A stretch of DNA of 64,000 nt from CAVRXQ01 sp963831155 (GCA_963831155.1 CAWHOY010000008.1:248001-312000); one strand, 5' to 3'; counted from the first letter of the stretch, positions 10,024 to 19,541 are shown. Made by a program: numbers and translations. The notes: generated from the sequence alone by a model not told the origin.

Positions 10024-11715
10024 TCAGCGGGACAGCAGCGCCCCGACTGCGATTCGCAGCGATTCGAGTTCCTCGTTGGCGTGACGATGCGTGAGATCGA
10101 GGTCGCCTAGTCCAACCGGTGCCGACTTCACCTCGAGGTAGGCCTTCAGCTTGCGTTCGGTCCCGCTCGGGCGAACGACGATCCGTGCGTCGTCGTCGGT
10201 GAAGAAAGCCAGCACGTCTGAGGGGGGCAAACCGCGCCCGCCCCGCAGGTAGTCGACAACGACTGCCACTTTGCGGCCCGCGATCGCTGTCGGAGGAGTC
10301 TTGCGCAGGTCCGCCATCGTCTCTTCGATCTCGGCAATTCCTTCGGGTCCTTCGCGGCGCAGCGCAAGCTGGGCGGTCGCGTGGACCCCGAAGCGTCGCT
10401 CGAGATCGTCGAGCGAGTCGAGGAGTGTGCGGCGGCGCGCCTTTTCGTGTGCCGCGAGCCCCGCCACGACGAGCGCGGCGGTGATCCCGTCCTTGTCGGC
10501 GACCGCGTCCGACACTGCAAAGCCCAGCGCCTCTTCGTATCCGAACAGCAATCGATGGCCGGGCCGCTTTCGGTGCGCGCGGGCGATCCATTTGAATCCC
10601 GTGAGCGTTTCCTCGAACGCCACGCCGGCATCTTCGGCAATCGCACCGAGCATCCGCGAGGAAACGATCGTCGTCGCGACGAGCCGGTCCGCACCCGCGT
10701 TCGTCGCGATGAGGTGGCCGCCGAGGATCGAACCGAGCTCGTTTCCTGAAAGGACGCGATAACGGCCCGGTGCTTCGCGCACGGCGATCGCGAGGCGGTC
10801 TGCATCGGGGTCGTTCGCGATGAGGAGGTCGACGTCGTGCTTGATCGCCTCCGCGAGGGCGAGGTCGAGCGCGCCGGGTTCTTCGGGGTTCGGGAACGCG
10901 ACGGTAGAGAAGTCAGGATCGGGCTCGATCTGTGCGGGCACCGGAATGAGCGGCGCGAATCCTGCCCGAACGAAGAGATCTGGCACGACCGCGCCGCCGA
11001 CTCCGTGCATCGGCGTGTACACGCACGAGAGTTCGCGCTCCGGGGTCGGCGCGAGCAGCGCGATCGCCAACTTCGCGTAGGCGTCCAAAAGCGCGTGCTC
11101 GTCGACGCTCACGATGCGCGCCGACGCGTCTGGCGAAAGAGGTTCGACCGGCGGCGCGCCGAGATGTGCGCTCAATTCGGCGATGCGCTCGTCGTCGGGC
11201 GGGATGATCTGCGCGCCATCGGACGCGTAGACCTTGTAGCCGTTGTCCGCCGGGGGGTTGTGGCTCGCTGTAACCATCACACCGGCCGCCGTCTGAAGGT
11301 GGCGAACTGCGAAGGCGATGATCGGTGTCGGCAAATGATGCGCGAAGCGGTGAACGTGCACGCCCGCCGAGGCCGCGACCTCGACGGTGTCGTTGGAGAA
11401 TGACTCAGAGCCATGCCTTGCGTCGCGGCCGACGACGATCCCGGCACGCAACGCGTCGGCGCCGCGTTCGCGGATCCATGCCGCGACGCCGGCTGTCGTC
11501 TGGCGCACGACGACGCGATTCATGCGGGCCGGCCCGGGTCCGAGTGCCCCGCGTAAGCCTGCGGTGCCGAAAACGAGTGGCTCGTTGAAGCGCTCTTCGA
11601 TCGCCGCGAGATCTCCCGCCGCGAGGAGTCGCTCGAGCTCCGCGCGGGTCTCGGGATCGGGATCCGCGTCTGCCCAGGCGCGGGCGCGAGACCCGAGGTC
11701 ACCGTCGGGTCGCAT
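10024..11715 (-). CDS. pmmB: Phosphoglucomutase/phosphomannomutase family enzyme
   Basis: A 563-residue alpha-D-phosphohexomutase moving phosphate between C1 and C6 (or C1 and C5 of pentoses). All four family motifs are visible: the phosphoserine loop TASHNPPADNGYKVY, the Mg site DPDADRLAIAV, the sugar loop GYEEALGFAV and the phosphate site RPSGTERKLKAYLEV. The length fits the long PGM2/phosphopentomutase-like subgroup. It lies 3 nt downstream of the purine nucleoside phosphorylase gene on the same strand, as in the mycobacterial deoD-pmmB pair. A role in isomerising ribose 1-phosphate or deoxyribose 1-phosphate released from nucleosides is therefore likely. Glucose or mannose phosphate as substrate cannot be excluded. 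Confidence 0.9.
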   Translation of the reverse strand: MRPDGDLGSRARAWADADPDPETRAELERLLAAGDLAAIEERFNEPLVFGTAGLRGALGPGPARMNRVVVRQTTAGVAAWIRERGADALRAGIVVGRDARHGSESFSNDTVEVAASAGVHVHRFAHHLPTPIIAFAVRHLQTAAGVMVTASHNPPADNGYKVYASDGAQIIPPDDERIAELSAHLGAPPVEPLSPDASARIVSVDEHALLDAYAKLAIALLAPTPERELSCVYTPMHGVGGAVVPDLFVRAGFAPLIPVPAQIEPDPDFSTVAFPNPEEPGALDLALAEAIKHDVDLLIANDPDADRLAIAVREAPGRYRVLSGNELGSILGGHLIATNAGADRLVATTIVSSRMLGAIAEDAGVAFEETLTGFKWIARAHRKRPGHRLLFGYEEALGFAVSDAVADKDGITAALVVAGLAAHEKARRRTLLDSLDDLERRFGVHATAQLALRREGPEGIAEIEETMADLRKTPPTAIAGRKVAVVVDYLRGGRGLPPSDVLAFFTDDDARIVVRPSGTERKLKAYLEVKSAPVGLGDLDLTHRHANEELESLRIAVGALLSR

Positions 11716-11718
11716 GGG

Positions 11719-12540
11719 TCAAAGCCTCTCGACTACGCCCGCCACGAGACGGGTGAGTGCCGGGGAGGCGGCGGCTCCGGCGGCGAGCACCTCGGCGTGG
11801 TCGAGCGGGGTGCGGGACACCCCCGCCGCGAGGTTCGAGACGAGCGAGATGCCGAGGACTTCGGCTCCCAAGTGCCGGGCCGCGATCGCTTCGAGCGTTG
11901 TCGACATGCCAACGAGATCCGCGCCGAGCGCGCGCAACATCGCGACTTCGGCCGGCGTTTCGTAGCTCGGGCCGAGCACGCCGGCGTAGACACCCTCAGC
12001 GAGTGACGGGTCGACCTCGCGGGCGAGGCGACGCAGACGCTCCGGGTACAAAGTGGTCAGGTCGATAAAGCGCGGGCCAAGCTCTTCGGGCGGCGGCGGG
12101 CCTGTGAGCGGGTTCCGGCCGGTGAGGTTGAGCTGGTCGCGGAGCAGTACCGGCTGGCCGGGGCGCATTTGCGGGTCGATACCGCCCGCCGCGTTCGTGA
12201 GGATCACGACGGGGACGCCGGCGAGCACGGCGACGCGGACAGGGTGGACGACTTCGGCCTCGCTTCGCCCCTCATAAAGATGATTGCGGCCGAGCAGTAC
12301 GAGCACCCGGCGGTCGCCGACCTCGACGGAACGGAGCTCGCCGTGGTGGCCGGCCACGGTCGGGGCGGCAAACCCGGGCAACTCTGAGGTCGACACCGAA
12401 GCGAGCGTCTTGCCGAGCGCGTCGGCGGCGGGCAGCCAGCCGGAACCGAGGACGACCGCCGCGACGTGTCCGCCACCGCCAGTCCGTTCCGAAAGCTTCG
12501 CTGCGGCCGTTGCGGCGAGCGCATATGGATCGTCGGCCAT
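11719..12540 (-). CDS. deoD: Purine nucleoside phosphorylase
   Basis: The product cleaves purine (deoxy)nucleosides with phosphate to a base and (deoxy)ribose 1-phosphate. It is a trimeric-type PNP of 273 residues: phosphate loop VVLGSGWLPAADAL, GRNHLYEGR, NAAGGIDPQMRPGQ, VYAGVLGPSYETPAE and the base-binding segment GADLVGMSTTLEAIAARHLG...SLVSNLAAG. The start at ATG 12540 (MADDPYALA) is chosen over an upstream one because the upstream codons are basic and low complexity. It is the first gene of a two-gene operon with the mutase and is divergent from the ureidopropionase gene, sharing a 148-bp promoter region. Confidence 0.92.
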   Translation of the reverse strand: MADDPYALAATAAAKLSERTGGGGHVAAVVLGSGWLPAADALGKTLASVSTSELPGFAAPTVAGHHGELRSVEVGDRRVLVLLGRNHLYEGRSEAEVVHPVRVAVLAGVPVVILTNAAGGIDPQMRPGQPVLLRDQLNLTGRNPLTGPPPPEELGPRFIDLTTLYPERLRRLAREVDPSLAEGVYAGVLGPSYETPAEVAMLRALGADLVGMSTTLEAIAARHLGAEVLGISLVSNLAAGVSRTPLDHAEVLAAGAAASPALTRLVAGVVERL

Positions 12541-12688
12541 CGCCGCCGAAGCTAGCTTTTCGGCTCGCCGCGGTCCCCGCTGACAGGGACGTTTCGCGCC
12601 CTTCGTCTTGCTCGTTGCCCCTCGCCGAGGGAAGCTGACCACGGTATTCACCCGCCGGAGGGTTGGACGAGGGAGGAGCTGGAGAGCG

Positions 12689-13531
12689 ATGCCAGAGATC
12701 GTGAACGTCGGCCTCGTGCAACACCACTGGACGGGAGATAAGGCCTCGATGATCGAGGCGAACGTCGCGATGGCCCGGGACGCCGCCGCGCAGGGTGCTC
12801 AGGTCTTGTGCTTCCAGGAGCTCTTCTACGGGCCGTACTTCTGTCAGGTGCAAGAGACCGAGTACTTCTCGTTCGCGGAGCGCGTCCCCGACGGACCGAC
12901 GACGAAGCTGATGACCGATCTCGCTCGCGAGCGGAAGATGGTCCTCGTCGTTCCGGTCTACGAGGAGGAAATGCCGGGAGTGCTCTACAACACGGCCTTT
13001 GTGATCGACGCCGACGGGAGCTATCTCGGCAAATACCGCAAGCACCACATCCCGCAGGTAAAGGGTTTCTGGGAAAAGTTCTATTTCCGCCCGGGCAACC
13101 TCGGGTACCCCGTGTTTGACACAGCGGTCGGGCCGGTCGGCGTCTACATCTGTTACGACCGCCATTTCCCCGAAGGTTGGCGCGCCCTCGGCCTTGGCGG
13201 CGCACGGATCGTCTTCAATCCGTCGGCGACGAGCCGCAGCCTCTCGCAATACCTCTGGCAGCTCGAACAGCCGGCCGCCGCCGTGGCGAACCAGTACTTC
13301 GTCGCGGCGATCAATCGCGTCGGTCAGGAGCCGCTCGGCGACGACGACTTCTACGGCACGTCCTACATTGTCAACCCCCGCGGCCAGCTCGTCGGCGACG
13401 CGGCGTCCGACGTGAAAGACGAAGTCATCGTCCGCGGCTGTGACATGTCGATGCTCGAGGACGTCCGCGGCGTGTGGGCCTTTTACCGCGATCGCCGGCC
13501 CGATTCCTACGGATCGCTCTGTCAGGCCTGA
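12689..13531 (+). CDS. Beta-ureidopropionase / N-carbamoyl amidohydrolase (nitrilase superfamily)
   Basis: A carbon-nitrogen hydrolase of 280 residues with the Glu-Lys-Cys triad visible: Glu in FQELFYGPYF, Lys in GKYRKHHIPQ and Cys in VYICYDRHFPE. Similar proteins hydrolyse N-carbamoyl-beta-alanine, N-carbamoyl-beta-aminoisobutyrate or N-carbamoylputrescine. It sits 9 nt upstream of a dihydropyrimidinase gene, so the third step of reductive pyrimidine degradation is the best reading. A strong GGAGGAG precedes the ATG at 12689. Overall similarity to N-carbamoylputrescine amidases means the exact substrate is inferred from context. Confidence 0.88.
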   Translation: MPEIVNVGLVQHHWTGDKASMIEANVAMARDAAAQGAQVLCFQELFYGPYFCQVQETEYFSFAERVPDGPTTKLMTDLARERKMVLVVPVYEEEMPGVLYNTAFVIDADGSYLGKYRKHHIPQVKGFWEKFYFRPGNLGYPVFDTAVGPVGVYICYDRHFPEGWRALGLGGARIVFNPSATSRSLSQYLWQLEQPAAAVANQYFVAAINRVGQEPLGDDDFYGTSYIVNPRGQLVGDAASDVKDEVIVRGCDMSMLEDVRGVWAFYRDRRPDSYGSLCQA

Positions 13532-13540
13532 GGAGCGATC

Positions 13541-14944
13541 GTGCGGACCCACATCGCGAACGGGACGGTCGTCAGCGCCACGGGGACGGCGCAGTTGGAC
13601 GTGCTCATCGAAGACGAACATGTCGCCGCCCTGGCGGGACCGGGATCAGAGATCTCCGTCGCCTTTGCCGACCGCGCCGACCGGCGGATCGACGCGAGCG
13701 GAAAGCTCGTCATACCCGGTGGGATCGACGTGCACACCCACTTCGACATGCCTTTTGGCGGCACGATGTCGAATGACACCTTCGAATCGGGAACGACGGC
13801 CGCGGCGTTCGGGGGGACGACGGCGATCATCGACTTCGCGATCCAAAGCAAAGGACACAGCCTGCGCGAGGGTTTGGACACCTGGACCAAGAAGGCGTCG
13901 GGCAACTGCGCGATCGACTACGGCTTCCACGTGATCGTCAGCCAAGTCGACGAGCAGTCCTTGAAGGAGATGGACCTGCTCGTCGACGAGGGCATCACGA
14001 GCTTCAAGCTCTTCATGGCCTACCCCGGCGTCTTGTACTCGACCGACGGCGAGATCTTCCAGGCGATGCAGAAGGCGGCGTCGAACGGTGCGACGATCAT
14101 GATGCACGCCGAGAACGGGATCGCGATCGACGTCCTGGTCGCGCAAGCTTTGGCGCGCGGCGAGACCGATCCGAAGTACCACGGCATGACGCGGCCCCCC
14201 GAGTTCGAGGGCGAAGCCGCCTTCCGCGCGATCCAGCTCGCCCGTGTCGCCGGTTCGCCCCTCTACATCGTCCACCTCACGGCGATGCAGGCACTTGCCG
14301 CCGTCACCCAAGCCCGCGACGAAGGCTTGAACGTCTTCGCCGAGACCTGCCCGCAGTACCTTTTCCTCTCGGACGCGGATATGGCGAAGCCGGGCTTCGA
14401 AGGCGCGAAGTACGTCTGCTCGCCACCGCTCCGATCCGCAGAACACCACGCCGCGTTGTGGCGGGGACTGCGGACGAACGACCTGTCAGTTATCTCGACC
14501 GACCACTGCCCGTTCTGCTTCAAGGGGCAGAAAGATCTCGGGCGGGGCGACTTCACGAAGATCCCGAACGGCCTCCCGGTGGTCGAGAACCGCATGGAGC
14601 TCATCTACCAGGGGGTCGTGCGCGGCGAGATCACGACGCCGCGCTGGGTGGAGATCTGCGCGACGACGCCGGCACGCATGTTCGGCCTCTATCCGAAAAA
14701 AGGGGTCATCCAGCCCGGATCCGATGCCGACATCGTCGTCTACGACCCGGATGCGACCCACGTCATCTCGGCGGCGACGCATCACATGCGCGTCGACTAT
14801 TCGTTGTTCGAAGGACTCGAGGTGACGGGCCAAGTCGAGACGGTGCTCTCGCGGGGCGAGGTCGTGATCGACAAGGGAACGTTCACCGGGCGCACGGGCC
14901 GCGGCCGTTTCCTCGAGCGGGGGACGAACCAGTACCTGGTATGA
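13541..14944 (+). CDS. hydA: Dihydropyrimidinase (hydantoinase)
   Basis: A 467-residue cyclic amidohydrolase that opens dihydrouracil or dihydrothymine to the N-carbamoyl amino acid. Zinc ligands are seen in GGIDVHTHFDMP (HxH), the carboxylated Lys in ITSFKLFMAYPG, His in MMHAENG and IVHLTAMQ, and Asp in STDHCPF. The start is a GTG at 13541 after a GAGGAGCG ribosome site that overlaps the end of the previous gene. It is the second gene of the pyrimidine-catabolic operon. Activity on hydantoins is also typical of the family. No dihydropyrimidine dehydrogenase (preT/preA) is present in the window. Confidence 0.93.
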   Translation: MRTHIANGTVVSATGTAQLDVLIEDEHVAALAGPGSEISVAFADRADRRIDASGKLVIPGGIDVHTHFDMPFGGTMSNDTFESGTTAAAFGGTTAIIDFAIQSKGHSLREGLDTWTKKASGNCAIDYGFHVIVSQVDEQSLKEMDLLVDEGITSFKLFMAYPGVLYSTDGEIFQAMQKAASNGATIMMHAENGIAIDVLVAQALARGETDPKYHGMTRPPEFEGEAAFRAIQLARVAGSPLYIVHLTAMQALAAVTQARDEGLNVFAETCPQYLFLSDADMAKPGFEGAKYVCSPPLRSAEHHAALWRGLRTNDLSVISTDHCPFCFKGQKDLGRGDFTKIPNGLPVVENRMELIYQGVVRGEITTPRWVEICATTPARMFGLYPKKGVIQPGSDADIVVYDPDATHVISAATHHMRVDYSLFEGLEVTGQVETVLSRGEVVIDKGTFTGRTGRGRFLERGTNQYLV

Positions 14945-14995
14945 GGTGTTCAGGCGCCCGGCGTGCGAGACAGGCGGCGGGCTGAGGAGGACCAA

Positions 14996-15994
14996 GTGGA
15001 GCTGGGGCTTGTCTTGCAGACCGACCCTCCGGCGAGTCGCCTCGTCGAGCTCGCTCGCCGCGCCGAGGATGCGGGGTTCACCCACCTTTGGACTTTCGAC
15101 TCGCACATCTTGTGGCAGGAGCCGTTCGTCATCTATTCGCGCATTCTGGCGGCGACGGAGTCGATCATCGTCGGCCCGATGGTGACGAACCCGTTGACGC
15201 GGGACTCGACGGTGACTGCGTCGCTTTTCGCGACTTTGAACGACATGTACGGCAACCGGACGGTGTGCGGGATCGGCCGCGGCGACTCGGCGGTGCGCGT
15301 TCGCGGTGGCACGCCTGCGACCCTCGGCACCCTCGAGGCCGCCATCGAGACCATCCGCGCGCTCGCGAACGGCGACGAGGTCGAACTTCGCGGCACTCCG
15401 GTCCGGATGCCGTGGGTGAAGGACGGCTCTCTCGAGGTGTGGATGGCCGCCTATGGCCCGAAGGCCCTCGACCTCGCCGGACGAGTCGCGGACGGGCTCA
15501 TCCTGCAACTCGCCGACCCCTACCTCGTCGAATGGTCGGTCCGCCATGCCCTCGAGGCGCACGACAACTCAGCACGCGCCGACCTGCCGTTCACAATCTG
15601 CGCCGCCGCTCCGGCGTACGTCGGTGATGACCTCGCCCACCAGCGCGACCAGGTGCGCTGGTTCGGTGGGATGGTCGGCAACCACGTCGCCGATCTTGTC
15701 CGCCGCTACGGGGAGCGCTCGGGCGCGGTTCCCGAAGAACTCACCGCATACGTCAAGGCCCGGCCCGACTATGACTACGCCCACCACGGCAGGGCGGGGA
15801 ATCCCTCGACCGACTTCGTGCCCGACAACATCGTCGACCGCTTCTGTCTATTGGGCGGCTCCAGCGCGCACATCGCGAAGCTGGAGCAGCTCTCCTCGCT
15901 CGGTGTTGATCATTTCGCGCTCTACCTGATGCACGACGCGGAGGACTCCACGTTGGAGGCGTATGCAAGCGACGTGATCCCGCACTTCGCGTGA
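14996..15994 (+). CDS. LLM-class (F420- or flavin-dependent) oxidoreductase
   Basis: A luciferase-like TIM-barrel oxidoreductase of 332 residues: ELGLVLQTDPPASRLVELA, the FTHLWTFDSH strand, GIGRGDSAVR and the late GVDHFALYLM. The GTG at 14996 is chosen because AGGAGG lies just upstream. It belongs to the group often found beside hydantoinase genes in actinobacteria and probably uses F420 or FMN. Within this operon it could carry out an oxidation or reduction in base or carbamoyl amino acid breakdown, possibly replacing a conventional dehydrogenase, but this is inference. No cofactor-specific residue can be assigned by eye. Confidence 0.8.
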   Translation: MELGLVLQTDPPASRLVELARRAEDAGFTHLWTFDSHILWQEPFVIYSRILAATESIIVGPMVTNPLTRDSTVTASLFATLNDMYGNRTVCGIGRGDSAVRVRGGTPATLGTLEAAIETIRALANGDEVELRGTPVRMPWVKDGSLEVWMAAYGPKALDLAGRVADGLILQLADPYLVEWSVRHALEAHDNSARADLPFTICAAAPAYVGDDLAHQRDQVRWFGGMVGNHVADLVRRYGERSGAVPEELTAYVKARPDYDYAHHGRAGNPSTDFVPDNIVDRFCLLGGSSAHIAKLEQLSSLGVDHFALYLMHDAEDSTLEAYASDVIPHFA

Positions 15995-16016
15995 GAGCGG
16001 GCCTCGGAGGGCGTTG

Positions 16017-17513
16017 ATGATCGAACACGAAGTACGCGTCCACCAGAGCGCCGAGGGTTTCCCGCGCGAAGAGGAGCTCGCCTGGAAGCTCGCTTTGGTC
16101 GCGGCCGATTTCGTTCCCGTGGATGCCGACGTCGCAGAGATGATCGTCAACCGGGTGATCGACAACGCCGGCGTTGCCGCCGCGGCATTGGATCGCCACC
16201 CCGTGGCGAGCGCGCGCTCACAGGCGCTCGGGCATCCGTACGCGCCGGGTTCGACGATCTTTGGCCTCGCGCTCTCCCGGCGGGTCTCGCCGGAGTGGGC
16301 GGCGTGGGCGAACGGTGTCGCGGTGCGAGAGCTCGACTTCCACGACACCTTCCTCGCAAGGGAGTACTCGCACCCCGGAGACAACATCTCGCCGCTCGTC
16401 GCCGTCGCGCAGCACCGGGGGCTCGCCGGTGCGGAGCTCGTCGCGGCGATCGCCACCGCTTATGAGGTGCAGGTCGACCTGTCGAAGGCGATCTCTTTGC
16501 ACGAGCACACGATCGATCACGTCGCGCACCTGGGACCGTCGGTGGCGGCCGGGCTCGGCACCTTGCTCCACTTGCCGACCGAGGTCACCTATCAGGCGAT
16601 CAATCAGTCCTTGCATGTGACGACGGCCACCCGCCAGTCGCGCAAGGGCCAGATCTCGACCTGGAAGGCGTACGCGCCGGCGTTTGCGGCGAAGGTGGCC
16701 ATCGAGGCCGTCGACCGGGCGATGCGCGGCGAGAGCTCGCCGGCGCCGATATATGAAGGTGAGGACGCGGTGATCGCGTCGCTCCTCGACGGCCCGCAGG
16801 CGAGCTATCGGGTGCCGCTGCCCGGTCCGGGCGAGCCGAAGCGGGCGATCCTCGAGACGTACACGAAGGCCCATTCGGCCGAGTACCAGGCCCAGGCGCT
16901 CATCGACCTGGCGTTCAGAATCCGCGAGCGCATCCCGGATCTTTCAAAGGTCGAAAGCATCGTCATCGAGACGAGCCACCACACCGACAAGGTGATCGGC
17001 TCGGGCGCGAACGACCCGCAGAAATACGACCCCTCGGCGTCGCGTGAAACCCTCGACCACTCGATCATGTACATCTTCGCCGTCGCAATAGAAGACGGGA
17101 CCTTCCACTACGAATCGTCGTACACGCCGGCGCGCGCCCGGCGTGCCTCAACAGTCGAGCTGTGGCGGAAGATCTCGACGGTGGAAGACCCGCGCTGGAC
17201 CGAGCGGTACCACGCCGCTGATCCGGCACAAAAGGCCTTCGGTGGACGCGTCATCGTCCGCTTGCTCGACGGCACGGAGCTCAGCGACGAGATCGCCGTA
17301 GCCGACGCGCACCCTCTCGGCGCGCACCCCTTCCGCCGGTCCGACTATGTCGAGAAGTTCCGCACGCTCGCAGAGGGCGTCGTCGCCGACGCCGAACAGG
17401 ACCGGTTCCTGGCGGTCGCCGCGTCGCTCCCGACGGCCTCACCAGAATCCGTCGCCGGGCTCTCTTTTGTCGCTCCCGGGTGTGACGAAGGGCGCAGGAG
17501 CGGCATCTTCTGA
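16017..17513 (+). CDS. prpD: MmgE/PrpD family 2-methylcitrate dehydratase
   Basis: A 498-residue PrpD-type dehydratase converting 2-methylcitrate to 2-methylaconitate. Recognisable features are VNRVIDNAGVAAAAL at the N-terminus, the ALSRRVSPEWAAWANGVAVR segment followed by ELDFHDTF, SRKGQISTWKAYAPAFAA and ETYTKAHSAEYQAQA. The ATG at 16017 is chosen from a GGAGGG about 5 nt upstream; a TTG at 16014 is in frame. Its stop overlaps the start of prpB (TGATG), so the prp genes are translationally coupled. It follows the pyrimidine genes on the same strand with a 22-nt gap, which suggests one transcript. Confidence 0.92.
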   Translation: MIEHEVRVHQSAEGFPREEELAWKLALVAADFVPVDADVAEMIVNRVIDNAGVAAAALDRHPVASARSQALGHPYAPGSTIFGLALSRRVSPEWAAWANGVAVRELDFHDTFLAREYSHPGDNISPLVAVAQHRGLAGAELVAAIATAYEVQVDLSKAISLHEHTIDHVAHLGPSVAAGLGTLLHLPTEVTYQAINQSLHVTTATRQSRKGQISTWKAYAPAFAAKVAIEAVDRAMRGESSPAPIYEGEDAVIASLLDGPQASYRVPLPGPGEPKRAILETYTKAHSAEYQAQALIDLAFRIRERIPDLSKVESIVIETSHHTDKVIGSGANDPQKYDPSASRETLDHSIMYIFAVAIEDGTFHYESSYTPARARRASTVELWRKISTVEDPRWTERYHAADPAQKAFGGRVIVRLLDGTELSDEIAVADAHPLGAHPFRRSDYVEKFRTLAEGVVADAEQDRFLAVAASLPTASPESVAGLSFVAPGCDEGRRSGIF

Positions 17514-18421
17514 TGCTCGAACATTCCCTGTCCGCGACCGAACGCCGACGGTCGTTTCGGGCCGCGCTCTCGTCGGGTCGATTGCTCGGCTTCCCTGGCG
17601 CGTTCAACGCCCTCGTCGCGCGCACGATCGAAGCCCACGGCTTCGACGGCATCTACGTCTCCGGCGCGGTCGTTTCGGCGTCGTATGCGCTGCCGGACAT
17701 CGGCCTCACGAATCAGTCCGAAGTCGTCGACGCCAGCCGCTCGATCACCCGCTCGGTCGAGCTCCCCGTCCTCGTTGACGCCGATACGGGTTTCGGCGAG
17801 CCGACGAACGTCGCGCGGACCATCCAGCTGCTCGAAGACGCCGAGGCGGCGGGCTGTCATATCGAGGACCAGGTGAACCCGAAGCGGTGCGGCCACCTCG
17901 ACAACAAGGACGTCGTCAGCCGAGAAGAGATGGTGCGGAGGATCGCCGCCGCCGTGCAGGCGCGGCGCGACGAGTCCTTTGTGGTGTGCGCACGCACCGA
18001 CGCCGCGGCAACAGAAGGCGTTGACGGTGCGATGGACCGGGCGCGCGCCTATGTCGACGCGGGCGCGGACATGATCTTTCCCGAAGCGCTCGCCGACGAA
18101 TCAGAGTTCGAGCGCTTCCGCAAGGCGATTGACGTCCCGTTGCTCGCGAACATGACGGAGTTCGGAAAGTCGAAGCTTTTGTCGCGCAAAGCTCTCGAGG
18201 ATCTCGGCATGAACGTAGTCATCTACCCCGTGACGCTGTTGCGGATCGCGATGGGGGCCGTCGAACGCGCGTTGAGCGCGATCCAAAAAGACGGCACTCA
18301 AGCAGGGATCGTCGACGAGATGCAAACGAGGGCGCGCCTGTACGAGATCATCGACTATGAGGGCTACGTGGCCTTTGACGAATCGGTCTTCAATTTCAAC
18401 GTCGAGACGAAAGGGAACTGA
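17513..18421 (+). CDS. prpB: 2-Methylisocitrate lyase
   Basis: A 302-residue isocitrate-lyase/PEP-mutase family TIM barrel that splits 2-methylisocitrate into pyruvate and succinate. Diagnostic motifs are GFDGIYVSGAVVSASYALPD, VDADTGFGEPTNVART and the catalytic loop EDQVNPKRCGHLDNK with the conserved KRCGH. The ATG at 17513 overlaps the prpD stop. Length and motif spacing are normal. It acts in the cytosolic methylcitrate cycle for propionyl-CoA. Confidence 0.95.
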   Translation: MLEHSLSATERRRSFRAALSSGRLLGFPGAFNALVARTIEAHGFDGIYVSGAVVSASYALPDIGLTNQSEVVDASRSITRSVELPVLVDADTGFGEPTNVARTIQLLEDAEAAGCHIEDQVNPKRCGHLDNKDVVSREEMVRRIAAAVQARRDESFVVCARTDAAATEGVDGAMDRARAYVDAGADMIFPEALADESEFERFRKAIDVPLLANMTEFGKSKLLSRKALEDLGMNVVIYPVTLLRIAMGAVERALSAIQKDGTQAGIVDEMQTRARLYEIIDYEGYVAFDESVFNFNVETKGN

Positions 18422-18422
18422 C

Positions 18423-19541
18423 GTGGCGGAGCAGGCAAGCGACATCAGGAGGGGTCTCGTCGGCGTCGTCGCCGACGAGACGGCGATCTCGATGGTGAAC
18501 GAGGAGACGAACTCGCTTCTTTATCGCGGATATCCGGTCCAAGACCTCGCCGCAGCATGCAACTTCGAGCAGGTCGCGTACTTGATCTGGCATGGCGAGC
18601 TGGCGAAGCCCGAAGAGCTCGAGCGATTCACGAACGACGAGAAATCACGGCGCCAGGTGCCCCAGCGGGTCCTGGAGACGCTTTCGACGCTGCCGACGGA
18701 TTGCCACCCGATGGACGTGATGCGCTCGGCGGTGAGCTTGTTCGGCGCGTTCGACACAGAGGAGGACGACCCCTCGGTTGAGGCGAACCTGCGCAAGTCG
18801 CTCTCGATGATGGCGAAGCTGCCGACGATCGTCGCCTTCGAACAGCGCCGACGCCGCGGCGAAAAGGCGATCCCGCCCGACGAAGGTCTGTCGTACGCAG
18901 AGAACTTCTTCCATATGTGCTTCGGAGAGGTGCCGGACAAAGAGGTCGTTTCGGCGTTCGAGGTGTCGATGATCCTCTACGCGGAGCATTCCTTCAATGC
19001 CTCGACGTTCACCGCCCGCATCATCACCTCGACGCTGTCCGACATCTACTCGGCCGTCACCGGCGCGATCGGCGCGTTGAAGGGACCACTGCACGGCGGC
19101 GCCAACGAAGCGGTGATGGTGATGCTCGAAGAGATCGGTGATCCCCAGAACGCCAATGCCTGGCTCCAAGACGCCCTCGCGAACAAGCGCAAGATCATGG
19201 GATTCGGCCACCGTGTCTACAAGCACGGCGACTCTCGCGTTCCGACGATGCGCGCGTCGCTCGAGCGGCTCGCGAAACTGAAGGGCGACAACGACCTGAT
19301 GGCGCTGTACGTGAACCTCGAGCGGGCGATGATCGAGGAGAAGGCGATCCACCCGAACCTCGACTTCCCCTCTGGTCCCGCCTACAACCTGATGGGTTTC
19401 GACACTCCGATGTTCACGCCGATCTTCGTCATGAGCCGAATCACCGGCTGGACCGCCCACGTCATGGAACAGTTGGCGAAGAACGCGCTCATCCGGCCAC
19501 TGTCGGCCTACGTCGGACCGCCCGAGCGACGTCTGAGCTGA
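18423..19541 (+). CDS. prpC: 2-Methylcitrate synthase / citrate synthase
   Basis: A 372-residue citrate-synthase family enzyme condensing propionyl-CoA with oxaloacetate. Catalytic residues lie in the AEHSFNASTF region, in LHGGANEAV and in GFGHRVYKHGDSR. The N-terminus (GLVGVVADETAISMVNEETN) and the YRGYPVQDLA motif match PrpC rather than the larger GltA proteins. The GTG start is 1 nt after the prpB stop. Some citrate synthase activity with acetyl-CoA is usual in this family. The order prpD-prpB-prpC completes a methylcitrate cycle apart from aconitase. Confidence 0.93.
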   Translation: MAEQASDIRRGLVGVVADETAISMVNEETNSLLYRGYPVQDLAAACNFEQVAYLIWHGELAKPEELERFTNDEKSRRQVPQRVLETLSTLPTDCHPMDVMRSAVSLFGAFDTEEDDPSVEANLRKSLSMMAKLPTIVAFEQRRRRGEKAIPPDEGLSYAENFFHMCFGEVPDKEVVSAFEVSMILYAEHSFNASTFTARIITSTLSDIYSAVTGAIGALKGPLHGGANEAVMVMLEEIGDPQNANAWLQDALANKRKIMGFGHRVYKHGDSRVPTMRASLERLAKLKGDNDLMALYVNLERAMIEEKAIHPNLDFPSGPAYNLMGFDTPMFTPIFVMSRITGWTAHVMEQLAKNALIRPLSAYVGPPERRLS

